Assembly (NCBI RefSeq): GCF_001684975.1
Contig: NZ_MAYH01000034.1
Span: 248,001-312,000, forward strand
DNA length: 64,000 bases
Direction: 5' to 3'
DNA from: Chryseobacterium artocarpi
GTDB taxonomy: Bacteria > Bacteroidota > Bacteroidia > Flavobacteriales > Weeksellaceae
The position numbers and the translations under genes were made by a program. The number at the start of each line of letters is the position of its first letter. The stretch's first letter is position 1. A model generated the notes under the pieces. That model did no database searches and was not told where the DNA came from. It saw nothing but the letters and a program-made list of their open reading frames with translations. Positions 16,866-26,848 of the stretch are shown here, piece by piece.

Positions 16866-18821
16866 TTATTTTTTGATTAAGTTTCCTGCTTTCTGCCCGT
16901 TTACTGTTACAATGTAAACTCCCGGAAGCATATTAGATGGAAGTTTTATATTCAGTTTATTCAGACCGTCTGTAAGCGTTACTTTTTCAGAAACCTCTCT
17001 TTTTCCTGTAAGACTAGTTAATTCTACAGTTCCTTTTCCTTCCTTACTTTCAAATGCTATAGTAAACATATCTGTTGCCGGATTTGGACTGATGGTGAAT
17101 GAAGGTGCATTCGTTGCCGATGCAACAATTCCTGATGGAGAAGTACCTCCGCCAACACCTACGGCATTCCAGGCATTGGTTACCTGTGTTACTTCATTAC
17201 TTCCTGCTCCGTAAAGATCTGCAGCCGCTTGTAAAGAGTATGTTCTTGCATTGGCGTAAGTAGATGTTGAAATCAGATAAGTTGTTAATGTTCTGTAAGC
17301 AACTGCTGCTGCCTTATCCAATCCGATTCCTGAAACATTATAAGCGAAACCTTTATCATTGGTACCGGATCCTCCTGTTACCAATAAGTAATACCAGAAG
17401 TTTAAAACTCCAGAATTGGTATGAACGCCACAATAGTCATTAGCCTGGCTAGGACTTGCACATCCAGAAGTAGTAGTCGCTTTCCAATAGGTTCCCAAAT
17501 AAGTATCCGGTTGTCCGTAAGCATTAGGATTCGCCATATCTCTGATCACATAACTGAAATCTTCTCCTAACGTCCAGCTTGCCTGCGTAGGTCTTGCCCA
17601 ACGTTCTATTGAGTTTCCGAAGATATCGGAGAAACCTTCATTCAATGCTCCTGGTTCTCTTTGGTAGACAAGATTAGCGGTTTTTGAAGTCATTCCGTGG
17701 GCAATTTCGTGTCCGCAAACATCAATAGCTGTCAACGGTTTTCCTCCGTTCGTTGTAGAACTTCCATCTCCATAGGTCATTCTTGAGCCATCCCAGAATG
17801 CATTAAAGTAATTGGTAGAATAGTGAACATATGACTTGATGGCAAAATGGTTGTTATCAATACTCTTTCTTCCGAATTTTGTGTAAAGATAATCCACGGT
17901 CATTTCTGCTCCCCAATGTGCATCAGTAGCGTACTGATCTTTGTTGGTATTTACATTATTCCAAACATTATCTGTATCTGTAAAGTCTACAGCTGCCGAA
18001 TAGCTAGTCCCTTTCTTTAAATTATAAGTTTCTACGGACGTCCCTCCGTTTCTTCCTGTTTCTCGTAATCTATAACTTCCATTATAAGAATCAGCAACGA
18101 TATTTCTGTTTCCACTGTAAGCCGTTGTAGCTGTTCCCGGAGCATTCACATCATGAATGATAGCATCTATCCCCAGCACTTTTCCATTTTTTGCATCTAC
18201 AAAAACATATTGTCTGCTCAATGGCTTTTCTGAATAAATATCAAATTTATAAGCTAATCTCAGGTCATTCAGTTTTTCATCCGTAGGATCTGAATAATAA
18301 ACCAATTCCCCTTTTGGAGCGAAACTTGCGCTGGCATCATTGGTTTCTTTTTTAATGAACTCTTCTTCATCTTTGTTTTGCCATTTATAAGATTCTGCTC
18401 CTACAAATGATAGAGCACTTTGTAAAGCGATCTCTTCTGAAAGATTTGCTTTTCTCTCAACAGCTTTGGGAACATTCAGCATCCATTTTCCTGTTTGCCC
18501 TACAATTTTACCGTTTTTGGTCTGTACAGCCATCATTCCATACTCTACCGGAATATCATTAACGGTTTGTTGAAACCTATGAGTTTCAAACCCTAGCTGA
18601 TCAACTTCATTACCTAATTTACGCGATTGTCCTGGTGAAAGTCTTTGTGATGTTTCATCAAATAAAACCGGGCTTCCTTTAAATTCAGGTCCGTTTTTAT
18701 CAAATCTCATAAATTCTGCGTGTAATCCGCTTTTCCCTGGAATTAGTTTTGATGGTGTGTTTTGCCCAAAAACAAATGAGCATGCAGCAACGCTTACTGC
18801 CAAGATAAATTTTGTTTTCAT
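16866..18821 (-). CDS. Secreted M4 (thermolysin-like) metalloprotease with T9SS sorting domain
   Basis: 651 aa. The signal peptide ends near SFVFGQ (residue 20). A prodomain with FTP and PepSY-like parts covers about 25-220. The M4 catalytic domain follows, with zinc motif GHEIAHGM at about residue 370 and the third ligand in GALNEGFSDIFGN. The C-terminal 80 residues are a type-A T9SS sorting domain (SISPNPATDMF-like start, GVYIVTVNGQKAGNLIKK end), so the enzyme crosses the outer membrane by T9SS. It is a bacillolysin-type extracellular protease that releases peptides. Its promoter is at 18868-18875. Confidence 0.94.
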   Translation of the reverse strand: MKTKFILAVSVAACSFVFGQNTPSKLIPGKSGLHAEFMRFDKNGPEFKGSPVLFDETSQRLSPGQSRKLGNEVDQLGFETHRFQQTVNDIPVEYGMMAVQTKNGKIVGQTGKWMLNVPKAVERKANLSEEIALQSALSFVGAESYKWQNKDEEEFIKKETNDASASFAPKGELVYYSDPTDEKLNDLRLAYKFDIYSEKPLSRQYVFVDAKNGKVLGIDAIIHDVNAPGTATTAYSGNRNIVADSYNGSYRLRETGRNGGTSVETYNLKKGTSYSAAVDFTDTDNVWNNVNTNKDQYATDAHWGAEMTVDYLYTKFGRKSIDNNHFAIKSYVHYSTNYFNAFWDGSRMTYGDGSSTTNGGKPLTAIDVCGHEIAHGMTSKTANLVYQREPGALNEGFSDIFGNSIERWARPTQASWTLGEDFSYVIRDMANPNAYGQPDTYLGTYWKATTTSGCASPSQANDYCGVHTNSGVLNFWYYLLVTGGSGTNDKGFAYNVSGIGLDKAAAVAYRTLTTYLISTSTYANARTYSLQAAADLYGAGSNEVTQVTNAWNAVGVGGGTSPSGIVASATNAPSFTISPNPATDMFTIAFESKEGKGTVELTSLTGKREVSEKVTLTDGLNKLNIKLPSNMLPGVYIVTVNGQKAGNLIKK

Positions 18822-18867
18822 AAAAATATTTGTTAAGTGTGATGACGAATGTATAAACTTTTCTCTA

Positions 18868-18875
18868 CAAAAATA
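18868..18875 (-). promoter_or_regulatory. -7 box of the M4 protease gene
   Basis: TATTTTTG on the minus strand, about 46 nt upstream of the ATG. The remaining bases of 18822-19151 are AT-rich and hold the T9SS plug-gene terminator; nothing else was seen there. Confidence 0.5.
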
Positions 18876-19095
18876 CCATACTAATGATTAAAATTTAATT
18901 GATATTATAAATCAATAAACAAATCACAATAATGATTTTAAAAAGAAGCGAAATATTTAAAAATATTTTTATTATTATGAATATTTTTAATTGAAAAATT
19001 TAATAAAAATCAAATTTTTGTGAATTATTATTTTCGTTATGTTTCACATTACAGTGAATATAATTAATGAAATTCTATATCTTTTGTAAAAAAAT

Positions 19096-19124
19096 AAAGG
19101 CTATCTTCAGTAAAGACAGCCTTA
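19096..19124 (-). terminator. Terminator of the T9SS plug gene
   Basis: AAGGCTATCTT / AAGACAGCCTT (one wobble), with a T-rich tail on the minus strand. Confidence 0.75.
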
Positions 19125-19151
19125 AATTGTATCATTAAGCTTTTAACTTTA

Positions 19152-20366
19152 TTATCTTCTCACAGGAGTTCTGAACTCTCCATATCCCATTAGCCCATCA
19201 TAGTTCCTGCCAAAAGGAGCATAATATAAAAATGCCTGATAAAGGTTTTCCGTCTGCCAGAAGTTACCATTCACCTCACCAAAGTCAAGAGGTCCATCTC
19301 CCTGCTTTGTAGCTAATATATAGTTATAAAAACCTTGCTTCATAAATATTTTTGCAACATACTGTTTGCCTGCTGCATCATATTGCATCTGATTTTCTTT
19401 GCTTGGCTGAAATCCGTTGAAACCTCCCAAGATATAAATATCCTTATCTACAGGATCAGATTCCAGATAGAAATATACCCATGAGTAATCAGCTTCTCTT
19501 TCTGCATCTCTTTCTCTTCCCAGGTCATTTCTTCTGTAATACCATGCACCATTTACGTCAGGTTGATATTGGTAATTCAATGGAAATGCCCAAACCGGAT
19601 GCAGATAAGTATGATTAATATCATCTTTTACCTCTACAGCGCGAACCATATCTGCTGCAATCGTCATATTTTTATTATCAAAATAATAAAATTCATTGTC
19701 TCCCGGAAAAGCAAGATTCATCTGCTGGAAAAGCAACTGGTTTCCCAGAACCGTACTCGGCTTAAGATTGGAAATAACCATATTAGGATTATTATTCTGC
19801 ATCACATTCATACTCATCGAATTTACATTCGAAGAGAGATCACCTGCTTTTGGGGTAGCTTTTACTTCTACTCTTTGGTTGATATTAGGTCTCTTTGCAT
19901 CTGCAATTCTTGAAATATTTAGCCCTAAAGATGCCATATCTTCTACTAAGTAAAAACGTCTTTTGAAAAGAGGTCTGTCTGCAGAATCTTTATAAACAAT
20001 CAGTTCATAATTTCCTGAGATTTTAGGTTTCATATTATCATTAGGGAAAGTCAGTTTATAATGTGTATAAGCCTGCAGTGTATTGAATGAATACTGAAAC
20101 TTATCCAGAAGACCATTCAGATTTCCGGTGGCAAATTCTGTGAAGAAGAGATTATCGTCATTCCAGTTTCTGTCGTAATGTTTAATGGTATATCTATAAA
20201 TTTCGCTGCCATTGGTAAGATCATCAAAACTTAAAACCAATTGTTCACCGAATTTAATTACCGGAGTTTCGTCATTCGTCTGTGGGTTGAACAGCTGGAT
20301 ACTTTGGATATTTTGTCCATAAACCAGTCCACCCAGGGAAAGTAAGAGTATTCGCAAAGTTTTCAT
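19152..20366 (-). CDS. Type IX secretion system plug protein (formerly DUF5103)
   Basis: 404 aa with a signal peptide ending at LVYGQ. The N-terminal beta-sandwich (IQSIQLFNPQTNDETPVIKF, YTIKHYDRNWN, RPLFKRRFYLVED) and the C-terminal domain (YFYLESDPVDKDIYILGGFN, NYILATKQGD) match what is known of the DUF5103/T9SS plug family. That protein closes the SprA translocon on the periplasmic side when no substrate is bound. Family recall is from motif pattern only. The location beside a T9SS-exported protease is suggestive, although T9SS genes are scattered in these genomes. Confidence 0.82.
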   Translation of the reverse strand: MKTLRILLLSLGGLVYGQNIQSIQLFNPQTNDETPVIKFGEQLVLSFDDLTNGSEIYRYTIKHYDRNWNDDNLFFTEFATGNLNGLLDKFQYSFNTLQAYTHYKLTFPNDNMKPKISGNYELIVYKDSADRPLFKRRFYLVEDMASLGLNISRIADAKRPNINQRVEVKATPKAGDLSSNVNSMSMNVMQNNNPNMVISNLKPSTVLGNQLLFQQMNLAFPGDNEFYYFDNKNMTIAADMVRAVEVKDDINHTYLHPVWAFPLNYQYQPDVNGAWYYRRNDLGRERDAEREADYSWVYFYLESDPVDKDIYILGGFNGFQPSKENQMQYDAAGKQYVAKIFMKQGFYNYILATKQGDGPLDFGEVNGNFWQTENLYQAFLYYAPFGRNYDGLMGYGEFRTPVRR

Positions 20367-20410
20367 TATGACGAAGATAACGAAAAATAGCCATTTTCTT
20401 AATAATATCG

Positions 20411-20418
20411 TATTTTTG
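20411..20418 (+). promoter_or_regulatory. -7 box of the MBL hydrolase gene
   Basis: TATTTTTG, 19 nt before the ATG at 20438, in the 71-bp gap to the divergent plug gene. Confidence 0.5.
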
Positions 20419-20437
20419 AATAAAAAATAATCAGCTT

Positions 20438-21076
20438 ATGCTTCAGATTCAAGGTTTCGTATTCAACTTTGCAAGCGAAAACACCTATGTTCTTTACAAT
20501 GAAAATAAAAATGCCTGGTTAATTGATCCGGGAAATATGAGTGAACAGGAAACGAATGCCATTGATCAATTCATCAAAGAAAAAGGGCTTAAAATTGAGA
20601 AAATTCTTTTAACCCATGCACACATTGATCATGTTTTAGGACTTCAGTGGGCTTTTGATACTTTTAAAGTACCTGTTTATCTGCATAAGGAAGATCAGGA
20701 AGTTTTAGATATGCTTCAGGCTAGCGGAATGAGATTCGGTTTTCCTGTGGAGCCTGTAAAAGTAGATACCATATATATCAATGAAGGTGAAGAACTTGCG
20801 CTGGATGGTGAAAAGTTCAATATTTATCATGTTCCGGGACATTCTCCGGGAAGCGTTGTATATCACAATGAAAATCAGAAATTCATGATCTCCGGTGATG
20901 TTCTTTTTGAAGGGAGTATCGGAAGAACGGATCTTTATAAAGGAAATTATGAACAATTGATTGATGGTATTAAAACAAAACTTTTTGTGCTTGATCCTGA
21001 TACACAGGTATTTTCCGGTCATGGAAATCCGACGTCAATTGGGTTTGAGAAGCAATATAATCCTTTTTTTAAATAA
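20438..21076 (+). CDS. Metallo-beta-lactamase-fold hydrolase (glyoxalase II-like)
   Basis: 212 aa. The metal-binding motif is LTHAHIDHVLG (HxHxDH, about 56-66). Later ligands are in HVPGHSPGS and SGDVLFEGSIGRTDL, and the terminal His is in FSGHGNPTSIGFE. The short length without the substrate-binding C-terminal domain of true glyoxalase II puts it near the YcbL-type subgroup, so it is probably a thioester or small-ester hydrolase in the cytosol with unproven substrate. Monocistronic. Confidence 0.92.
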   Translation: MLQIQGFVFNFASENTYVLYNENKNAWLIDPGNMSEQETNAIDQFIKEKGLKIEKILLTHAHIDHVLGLQWAFDTFKVPVYLHKEDQEVLDMLQASGMRFGFPVEPVKVDTIYINEGEELALDGEKFNIYHVPGHSPGSVVYHNENQKFMISGDVLFEGSIGRTDLYKGNYEQLIDGIKTKLFVLDPDTQVFSGHGNPTSIGFEKQYNPFFK

Positions 21077-21248
21077 GAGATTCGGGATGCGAGGTTCGGG
21101 TTTGCAGATTGTAGAGTTTGATAGTAAGCATTTTACACATTTTTATCATTCTGAAAGAATCTAAACACAGTATATTAATATTTAAGGTTAGATTCCTGAC
21201 GGAATGGCAAAAACTACGTTATCAACTAAATTTGTAAGAGTTTTATTT

Positions 21249-21467
21249 CCCACAGATCTCACGGATTTACACAGATGTTTGTGGTTACTTGTACAAATAT
21301 TAGTATAATTTGTGTTTAAGAAAATCTGCATGATCGGCTTAATCAGCGAGAGCTTTGTCTCCCACAGATCTCACGGATTTGCACGGATGTTTGTGGCTAT
21401 TTGTGTGAAAATTAGTGTTATTTGTGTTTTTTAAAAAAATCGGCGTTACCAGCTTAATCAGCGAGAA
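21249..21467. repeat. Two tandem copies of a CCCACAGAT-type intergenic repeat
   Basis: Copy A is 21249-21352 and copy B 21361-21467. Each starts CCCACAGATCTCACGGATTT, has a middle GATGTTTGTGG, and ends with GCTTAATCAGCGAGA. They are imperfect copies of about 105 nt at 112-nt spacing. This explains most of the 455-base gap between the MBL gene and the TonB receptor. It is non-coding in all frames inspected and related to the element at 27717. Confidence 0.75.
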
Positions 21468-21480
21468 CAATAAAAAACAA

Positions 21481-21509
21481 AAACCGTCAGAACTAAGTTC
21501 TGGCGGTTT
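21481..21509. terminator. Terminator of the trehalose operon
   Basis: AAACCGTCAGAACT / AGTTCTGGCGGTTT (one wobble) with a T-rich tail on the minus strand, just past the TonB receptor stop. Confidence 0.85.
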
Positions 21510-21531
21510 TGCATTTATAAAAAAATAGAGT

Positions 21532-23988
21532 TTAAAAGTCCAAAGTAATTGAAGCTCTGGCTGCTGCTCCCATGATAGGTCTTGCCATTCTGATATTGGT
21601 TCCTGATACAGTCTGAGATCTTGGATCACCTTCTGTAATTCCAATCGTATTGAAAATATTGGTTCCATCTACAGCAAAACGTATTTTACCAAGCTGATAA
21701 GACATTCCTGCTCCAAATTCCGTGAATGATGGCAGAATATTATCTTCTGTATTTCCTTCATTCTGGAAACGCTTGCCATAATAATTCATGCTTACATAAG
21801 CTCTCCAGTCTTTTGTGATATTCACAGCTGGAGAAATATTAAAATAGAACTTAGGAATTCTTCTTACAACATTCCCATCATAATCAAAAGTAGAACCGTC
21901 AGCATTTCTTCCTGTAAAGTCTTTATATTTCGGATTTTGAATAGTTCCGTTGAATGTTATCTCGAAAACATTATTGAACAATCTTGCAAAACCTTCAATT
22001 TCTACCCCAAGATTGGTTGTATTAGCAAATTTATTCTCAGAAGTTCCGTCTGAATAAACATCGGTAAATGAAAGGTTCTTAAGTGCTGAATAAAAAGGGA
22101 TCACGGCAATATCAAAAGTACGGGAATAGTATTTATATCCTACTTCCAATTGATTAGTCTGTACAGGTTTTACTGCATCCAGATTTCCTATATTATTATA
22201 GTACGCTTCTTCATTCGGAGATCTGAAGCCATGAGAGAAACGGGCGTATACTGCGTTTTCACGATTGATCTTATAATTGGAAGCAAGAGTATAGGAAACT
22301 TTATTTATGTCATAATACCAATACGTAAACTGATTTCCCAACACATTCATATGATCGTCTGCTGTTGTGGTATCAAAACCATGAGTTCCGTCTACTGTTA
22401 ATCCTGAATTATTAAGATTAGCTGTTGTGGTATTCACTTTATATCCTTTGTAAAAATCGCGGCTGTAACGAATTCCTCCATTAAAACTTAAAGCATCGGT
22501 TACATTATAATCCAGATTTAAATAAAGGTCATTCAAACTTCCCTGAATCTGCGAATCTCTAAGTAAAGTAGACATATCAGTAACTCCGTTATACGTTTTA
22601 GAATAGCCTACACTGCTTGGGCTGAGAGAAGGATCCACTAAATTCAAGAGTTCAGGTCTATCCGTAGCTGTTGTCAGAATATTACTCCAGTTCCAGTATT
22701 GATGAGATTTCCAGTTTGATTTATAAAAACCAGCCGTCACATTTCCTTTATCGAATTTATAATTGAACTGTAAGTCATTCACAAAGTTATTCATCTGTTT
22801 ATCGATAGCCCAAAAACCAAGTTTTTGTACAAATTGAGGATCAACCACCGCTCCACTGCTTACCAATGAATATTGATAGCTGGTCATTCCCATTCCTCCT
22901 TCATCTATTGGTTTAGTTGCAAAATCAGAAGCCGTTTTTGGTGCTCCAGCAGGAAAGATTCCAGTGTAGTTCATATTAATATTGGTGTATCTCGTTTTAT
23001 TTAAAACACTGAAATTACCACCCAGATCATATTTAAACTCAGCTCCCAATACATCTACTTTCGGATGGATTCCGTCTTCAAGATTTCTGCTGAAAAATCC
23101 ACCTCCTGCCTGTGGAATATTCAACTGGCTGATGGCTCTGTAGCTGTAGGTTCCATAATTTGGATCAAAACCTTGGAATCCTTTTAATTTTTCGCCATCC
23201 TGCGTTAAAGGAATCGGAAGGAAGAATGTATTTCTATCGTCTAATTTTTTATAATAAACCTTAGCATATCCTTTATCAAAAACGTATTTCAGATTCATTC
23301 TGATTTGCCCGCCATTATTGGCTTTGAAACCTGTCTTTCTGATCCCGTCATCACTTCTGTAAAAACCACCGACATTGAAAAATAATTTATCTTTTACCAA
23401 AGCTCCACCCACATTAAGGTCAGTACGCATTAAACCATAAGTACTGGTTTCAAGTTTTGCTGTACCTTTGAAATCATTGGTTCCTTCTTTAGTTATAAAA
23501 TTAATAAGACCTCCAGGAGAATTATTGGCATAAATAGAACCTGAGCCTCCTCTCAAAGCTTCCAATCTGCTCACGGAATTATCTACACGAAAAAAGTTAT
23601 CTGCATTCGCGAATTGAAGTGCCCCGTCCTCAAAAACCGGCAGCCCGTCTTCCTGAACCTGTACAAATTCATAAGCTCCGGCAGAAGGAATTCCTCTTGC
23701 GAAAAGGTTATTTCCAACTTCACCACCTGAAGTTTCTACAGCAAAACCAGGAACTCGTTGCAATAAAGCTGCCGCACTGATTGGATTTTGCTTTTGTATT
23801 TCCTTTGAACTGAATGTTGAAATTGCAGTACTGGATTCTATTTTTTTCTTCGGATTTGAATTTCCTGTAATAACGATCTGATCAATGGAGGAAACTTTTA
23901 CAGAATCTTGCGGAGTCTCCTGTGCATAAGCATTATTGAAGTACAATGTAGCTGTAGCGGCGATTAAAAAGATTGATTTTTTTTTCAT
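21532..23988 (-). CDS. TonB-dependent outer-membrane receptor
   Basis: 818 aa from the ATG at 23988. The signal peptide ends NNAYAQ. Plug domain at about residues 40-160 (IDQIVITGNS, NPISAAALLQRVPGFAVE, LEALRGGSGSIYANNSPGGLINF). A 22-strand barrel fills the rest, ending in a family-typical C-terminus (MGAAARASITLDF). There is no carboxypeptidase-like N-terminal extension and no SusD neighbour, so it is not a SusC/SusD system. Last gene of an operon with trehalase (23 nt gap) and a sugar permease, so uptake of trehalose or a trehalose-containing glycan is inferred. Confidence 0.92.
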   Translation of the reverse strand: MKKKSIFLIAATATLYFNNAYAQETPQDSVKVSSIDQIVITGNSNPKKKIESSTAISTFSSKEIQKQNPISAAALLQRVPGFAVETSGGEVGNNLFARGIPSAGAYEFVQVQEDGLPVFEDGALQFANADNFFRVDNSVSRLEALRGGSGSIYANNSPGGLINFITKEGTNDFKGTAKLETSTYGLMRTDLNVGGALVKDKLFFNVGGFYRSDDGIRKTGFKANNGGQIRMNLKYVFDKGYAKVYYKKLDDRNTFFLPIPLTQDGEKLKGFQGFDPNYGTYSYRAISQLNIPQAGGGFFSRNLEDGIHPKVDVLGAEFKYDLGGNFSVLNKTRYTNINMNYTGIFPAGAPKTASDFATKPIDEGGMGMTSYQYSLVSSGAVVDPQFVQKLGFWAIDKQMNNFVNDLQFNYKFDKGNVTAGFYKSNWKSHQYWNWSNILTTATDRPELLNLVDPSLSPSSVGYSKTYNGVTDMSTLLRDSQIQGSLNDLYLNLDYNVTDALSFNGGIRYSRDFYKGYKVNTTTANLNNSGLTVDGTHGFDTTTADDHMNVLGNQFTYWYYDINKVSYTLASNYKINRENAVYARFSHGFRSPNEEAYYNNIGNLDAVKPVQTNQLEVGYKYYSRTFDIAVIPFYSALKNLSFTDVYSDGTSENKFANTTNLGVEIEGFARLFNNVFEITFNGTIQNPKYKDFTGRNADGSTFDYDGNVVRRIPKFYFNISPAVNITKDWRAYVSMNYYGKRFQNEGNTEDNILPSFTEFGAGMSYQLGKIRFAVDGTNIFNTIGITEGDPRSQTVSGTNIRMARPIMGAAARASITLDF

Positions 23989-24011
23989 AGCCCTATTTTT
24001 TATTGTTAGTT

Positions 24012-25493
24012 TCAGTTTTGTTGTAGTTTTAAATACACTCCATTCGTCCAACCGAACCCATCCTGATTGGGATATTCCCCGCCTCCTGCTATCGTTTCTG
24101 TATCTAATGCATTGTATTTTTCCATTAATTTCCCAGTGTTTTTGTAGACTCTCTCCACATTAGAACACCAGTTATTTTTTATTTTTTCTGCTAAATCATG
24201 GTAACCATAATTTTTCATTGCCTTAAAGCCAAGCCATTGGTAAGGTGCCCAGGCATTAGGCAAATCCCATTGTTGCCCTGAATTTTTCGTTGTGGTTACA
24301 AGCCCGCCCTGATATAAAAATTTATCTGAAATAGATTTTGACAAAGCCTTTGCCTGTTCTTCATCTGCAATACCCAGAAATAAAGGGTAAAGAGCAGCAA
24401 TATGTTCAGACGGTGTGTTTGTGTTTTTTTTGATATGATAATCTTTGTACATCTTTGCTTTTTCATCCCAGAAGTATTTGTTGATCATCTGTCTTCGGCT
24501 TGCTGCTCTTTCAGTAAAAAAACTTTCTTTTTCTTCCAACCCCTGAAGTGCTGAAGATTTTGCCAATGTAGTTTCCAAATGCCATAAAAGACAGTTCAGA
24601 TCTACTTCAGCGAGGTTCAGTGTTTCAATCGTCTGGATATGTTGTCCGTCTGCAAACCATCTGCTGGAAAAATCCCAGCCGGATTCACAGGCGCTTCTTA
24701 TATTTCTGTAAAATCCATCACCGGAAGCATTCTCCTGATCTTCAATATCAATTAAATAGCTTTCAGGACGAGGCTCATTTTCTGCATCATAATATCTGTT
24801 CAAAATATCTCCTTCAACAGTTTTCACTATTCTTTTCACTCCTGAACCATTTTCTACATCTTTTTTTCCTCTCATCCAAAACTCATACTCTTTTTCTAAA
24901 GTATCATGATATTGAGTATAAACGGCTTCATCATTTTTAGTTTCAGCAAGAAGCTCAAGCATTAATGAAAAATAAGGAGGTTGAGATCGGCTTAAAAAGT
25001 GAGTCCTGCTTGCATTAGGAACAAAACCTACATTCTGGATGAGGTAAGAACAGTTTTCCACAATATTCTCCATCATTTCCACTCTTCCGGAAACCTGTAG
25101 CCCTAACATAATAAAATAGCTGTCCCAATAGAAAAACTCATTGAAGCGACCTCCCGGAACGATATATGGTTTTGGTAATTTTAAAAGCGTCCCTTTTTCT
25201 TCATAAGCAGTACGGGTCAATTCATCCCAAAGTTTTTCAATATGTTCTTCAATTGGAAGATGATTTTCTCTTTGGATGGAAACTTTTGCTCCCAAAAAAT
25301 CAAAATGAGTCATCACAAAATCTTTCAGATTAAAACCTTCTGAACCTTTACCCTGTTCATATTTTGAATTGATTTCAGCAACCGGAAATAACGGAACTGC
25401 ATCAGTCATCATTTTCTGATCTTCAAAAATGGCTGATCTCTGAACATCATCAAAAAGAGTTTGGATATCGTGGATGTAAAGCTGATTATTCAT
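24012..25493 (-). CDS. treF: Trehalase, glycoside hydrolase family 37
   Basis: 493 aa without a signal peptide, so cytosolic like TreF. It splits trehalose into two glucose molecules. Both family signatures are present: PGGRFNEFFYWDSY (about 115-128) and QWDLPNAWAPYQWL (about 405-418). The catalytic acid region is SGWDFSSRWF and the C-terminal signature GGGEYPNQDGFGWTNGV. It starts 2 nt after the stop of the permease gene and is followed by the TonB receptor gene, so the three act as one trehalose uptake and cleavage operon. Confidence 0.95.
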   Translation of the reverse strand: MNNQLYIHDIQTLFDDVQRSAIFEDQKMMTDAVPLFPVAEINSKYEQGKGSEGFNLKDFVMTHFDFLGAKVSIQRENHLPIEEHIEKLWDELTRTAYEEKGTLLKLPKPYIVPGGRFNEFFYWDSYFIMLGLQVSGRVEMMENIVENCSYLIQNVGFVPNASRTHFLSRSQPPYFSLMLELLAETKNDEAVYTQYHDTLEKEYEFWMRGKKDVENGSGVKRIVKTVEGDILNRYYDAENEPRPESYLIDIEDQENASGDGFYRNIRSACESGWDFSSRWFADGQHIQTIETLNLAEVDLNCLLWHLETTLAKSSALQGLEEKESFFTERAASRRQMINKYFWDEKAKMYKDYHIKKNTNTPSEHIAALYPLFLGIADEEQAKALSKSISDKFLYQGGLVTTTKNSGQQWDLPNAWAPYQWLGFKAMKNYGYHDLAEKIKNNWCSNVERVYKNTGKLMEKYNALDTETIAGGGEYPNQDGFGWTNGVYLKLQQN

Positions 25494-25495
25494 TA

Positions 25496-26734
25496 TTATT
25501 TTTTAGGATTAATTTTTAATTTATTCATGAAAATTGCTGAAATAATCAACAATGAAAGCGGAATCAAAGACAGATAAAAAGCCTGCTGCCCACTGAATTC
25601 CTGAAAGACAAAGCCCGTAATAATAGAACCTATTGTTCCCCCAATCGCAGAAAAAACTACGATCAATCCAGACATTGCACTATGTAAATATTTAGGGATA
25701 GAAGCTAGGATAACAGAATTTATACTTGGATAAATCGGAGCCAGCAAACCTCCCATTAATGGAAACAAATACACTACTAATGGAGCGTTTAGCCAGTTGG
25801 TTGTGGTGTCAATATGAATATTATGCGTCAGTGGAAGCACTAAAAGTAGGCTTACAGCAAACCCAATTACACAAAATGAAACTACATAAATCCAACTGAA
25901 TTTTTTAGAAAAGAATCCTGACAAAAACCTTCCTAAAGCAAAAGCTCCTGCCAAAACAGCTCCTGCCTGAATACTCATCGAAGTAGGAACCTTCAAAATT
26001 TCTTTATAAAATGTAGGCGTCCATGTTTGAAAGCTTTGTTCTACCAACACAAAAAGGAAAGCACACAACAAAAAGCATAACACTTTTTTATAACTAAACA
26101 AACTTGCGCTGTTTCGTAAGTCTCCCAATAGATCAGTTTTCTCACTCTTTGCATCTTTTTCATTCAGTTTTGAAAAGAATAAGAATAAAAATGACAATGT
26201 TGAAAGAACTCCCAATACCCAATAAACATTCAGCCAGTGAGTAGATTTCGGATTATGATCATCTATATATAAGCTGAATAAAAGATTTCCTGCCAACACT
26301 CCAATCATGAAAAATCCTTCTAGAAATCCCATGAAACTGGAATGTTCCTTATCTGTATCCGTTACCAAGCCAATAGAAGTAAACACCGATATTTTGATCA
26401 ACGCAAAGGAAACCCCTACAATTCCAAATAGTAACTTGAAGAACCAAAATTCATTGGTAAACGGCATCACAAAACACATCCCACTTACCAGAAACAAAGC
26501 AATCAGCATTGAATTTTTGATCCCGATCTTAGGAAGAAATGAAGCCAGAATAAATGAACAAATAGCAATAGGAAGATCCTTAAATCCTTCCAATACACTG
26601 GCAGATGATTTTGAAATTCCAAAGTTTTGCTGTACCTGCAAAATAACAGTTCCCACAGAATTCAAAAGAATTGCGAAAACAAAATAGTTTAAAAATAAAA
26701 CCGCCTTTATGTTGAAATTTTTCATTCGGATCAT
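25496..26734 (-). CDS. MFS sugar permease (FucP-like)
   Basis: 412 aa with about 12 hydrophobic segments. The long N-terminal helices and the central cytosolic loop (KLNEKDAKSEKTDLLGDL) fit the major facilitator superfamily. The overall pattern (VGTVILQVQQNFGISKSSAS, LEGFKDLPIAICSF) resembles the fucose/glucose-galactose permease subgroup. A second ATG at 26725 is an equally possible start. Being first in the operon with cytosolic trehalase, it most likely imports trehalose across the inner membrane; this is inference from context. Confidence 0.88.
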   Translation of the reverse strand: MIRMKNFNIKAVLFLNYFVFAILLNSVGTVILQVQQNFGISKSSASVLEGFKDLPIAICSFILASFLPKIGIKNSMLIALFLVSGMCFVMPFTNEFWFFKLLFGIVGVSFALIKISVFTSIGLVTDTDKEHSSFMGFLEGFFMIGVLAGNLLFSLYIDDHNPKSTHWLNVYWVLGVLSTLSFLFLFFSKLNEKDAKSEKTDLLGDLRNSASLFSYKKVLCFLLCAFLFVLVEQSFQTWTPTFYKEILKVPTSMSIQAGAVLAGAFALGRFLSGFFSKKFSWIYVVSFCVIGFAVSLLLVLPLTHNIHIDTTTNWLNAPLVVYLFPLMGGLLAPIYPSINSVILASIPKYLHSAMSGLIVVFSAIGGTIGSIITGFVFQEFSGQQAFYLSLIPLSLLIISAIFMNKLKINPKK

Positions 26735-26759
26735 TTCTTGACGGCTAAGATAGAAGCAT

Positions 26760-26784
26760 TTGTGTTAACGATAATTTAACACAA
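26760..26784. promoter_or_regulatory. Candidate operator between the trehalose operon and its AraC regulator
   Basis: A perfect inverted repeat, TTGTGTTAA (26760-26768) and TTAACACAA (26776-26784), with a 7-nt spacer. It lies in the 114-bp divergent intergenic region, 26 nt before the permease start, and is a good candidate site for the regulator or another repressor. Confidence 0.55.
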
Positions 26785-26848
26785 TAAATCAATATTTGAA
26801 CAATATTAATATATTTAGTATTTTTAGTGATTAAATATGATTAATTAA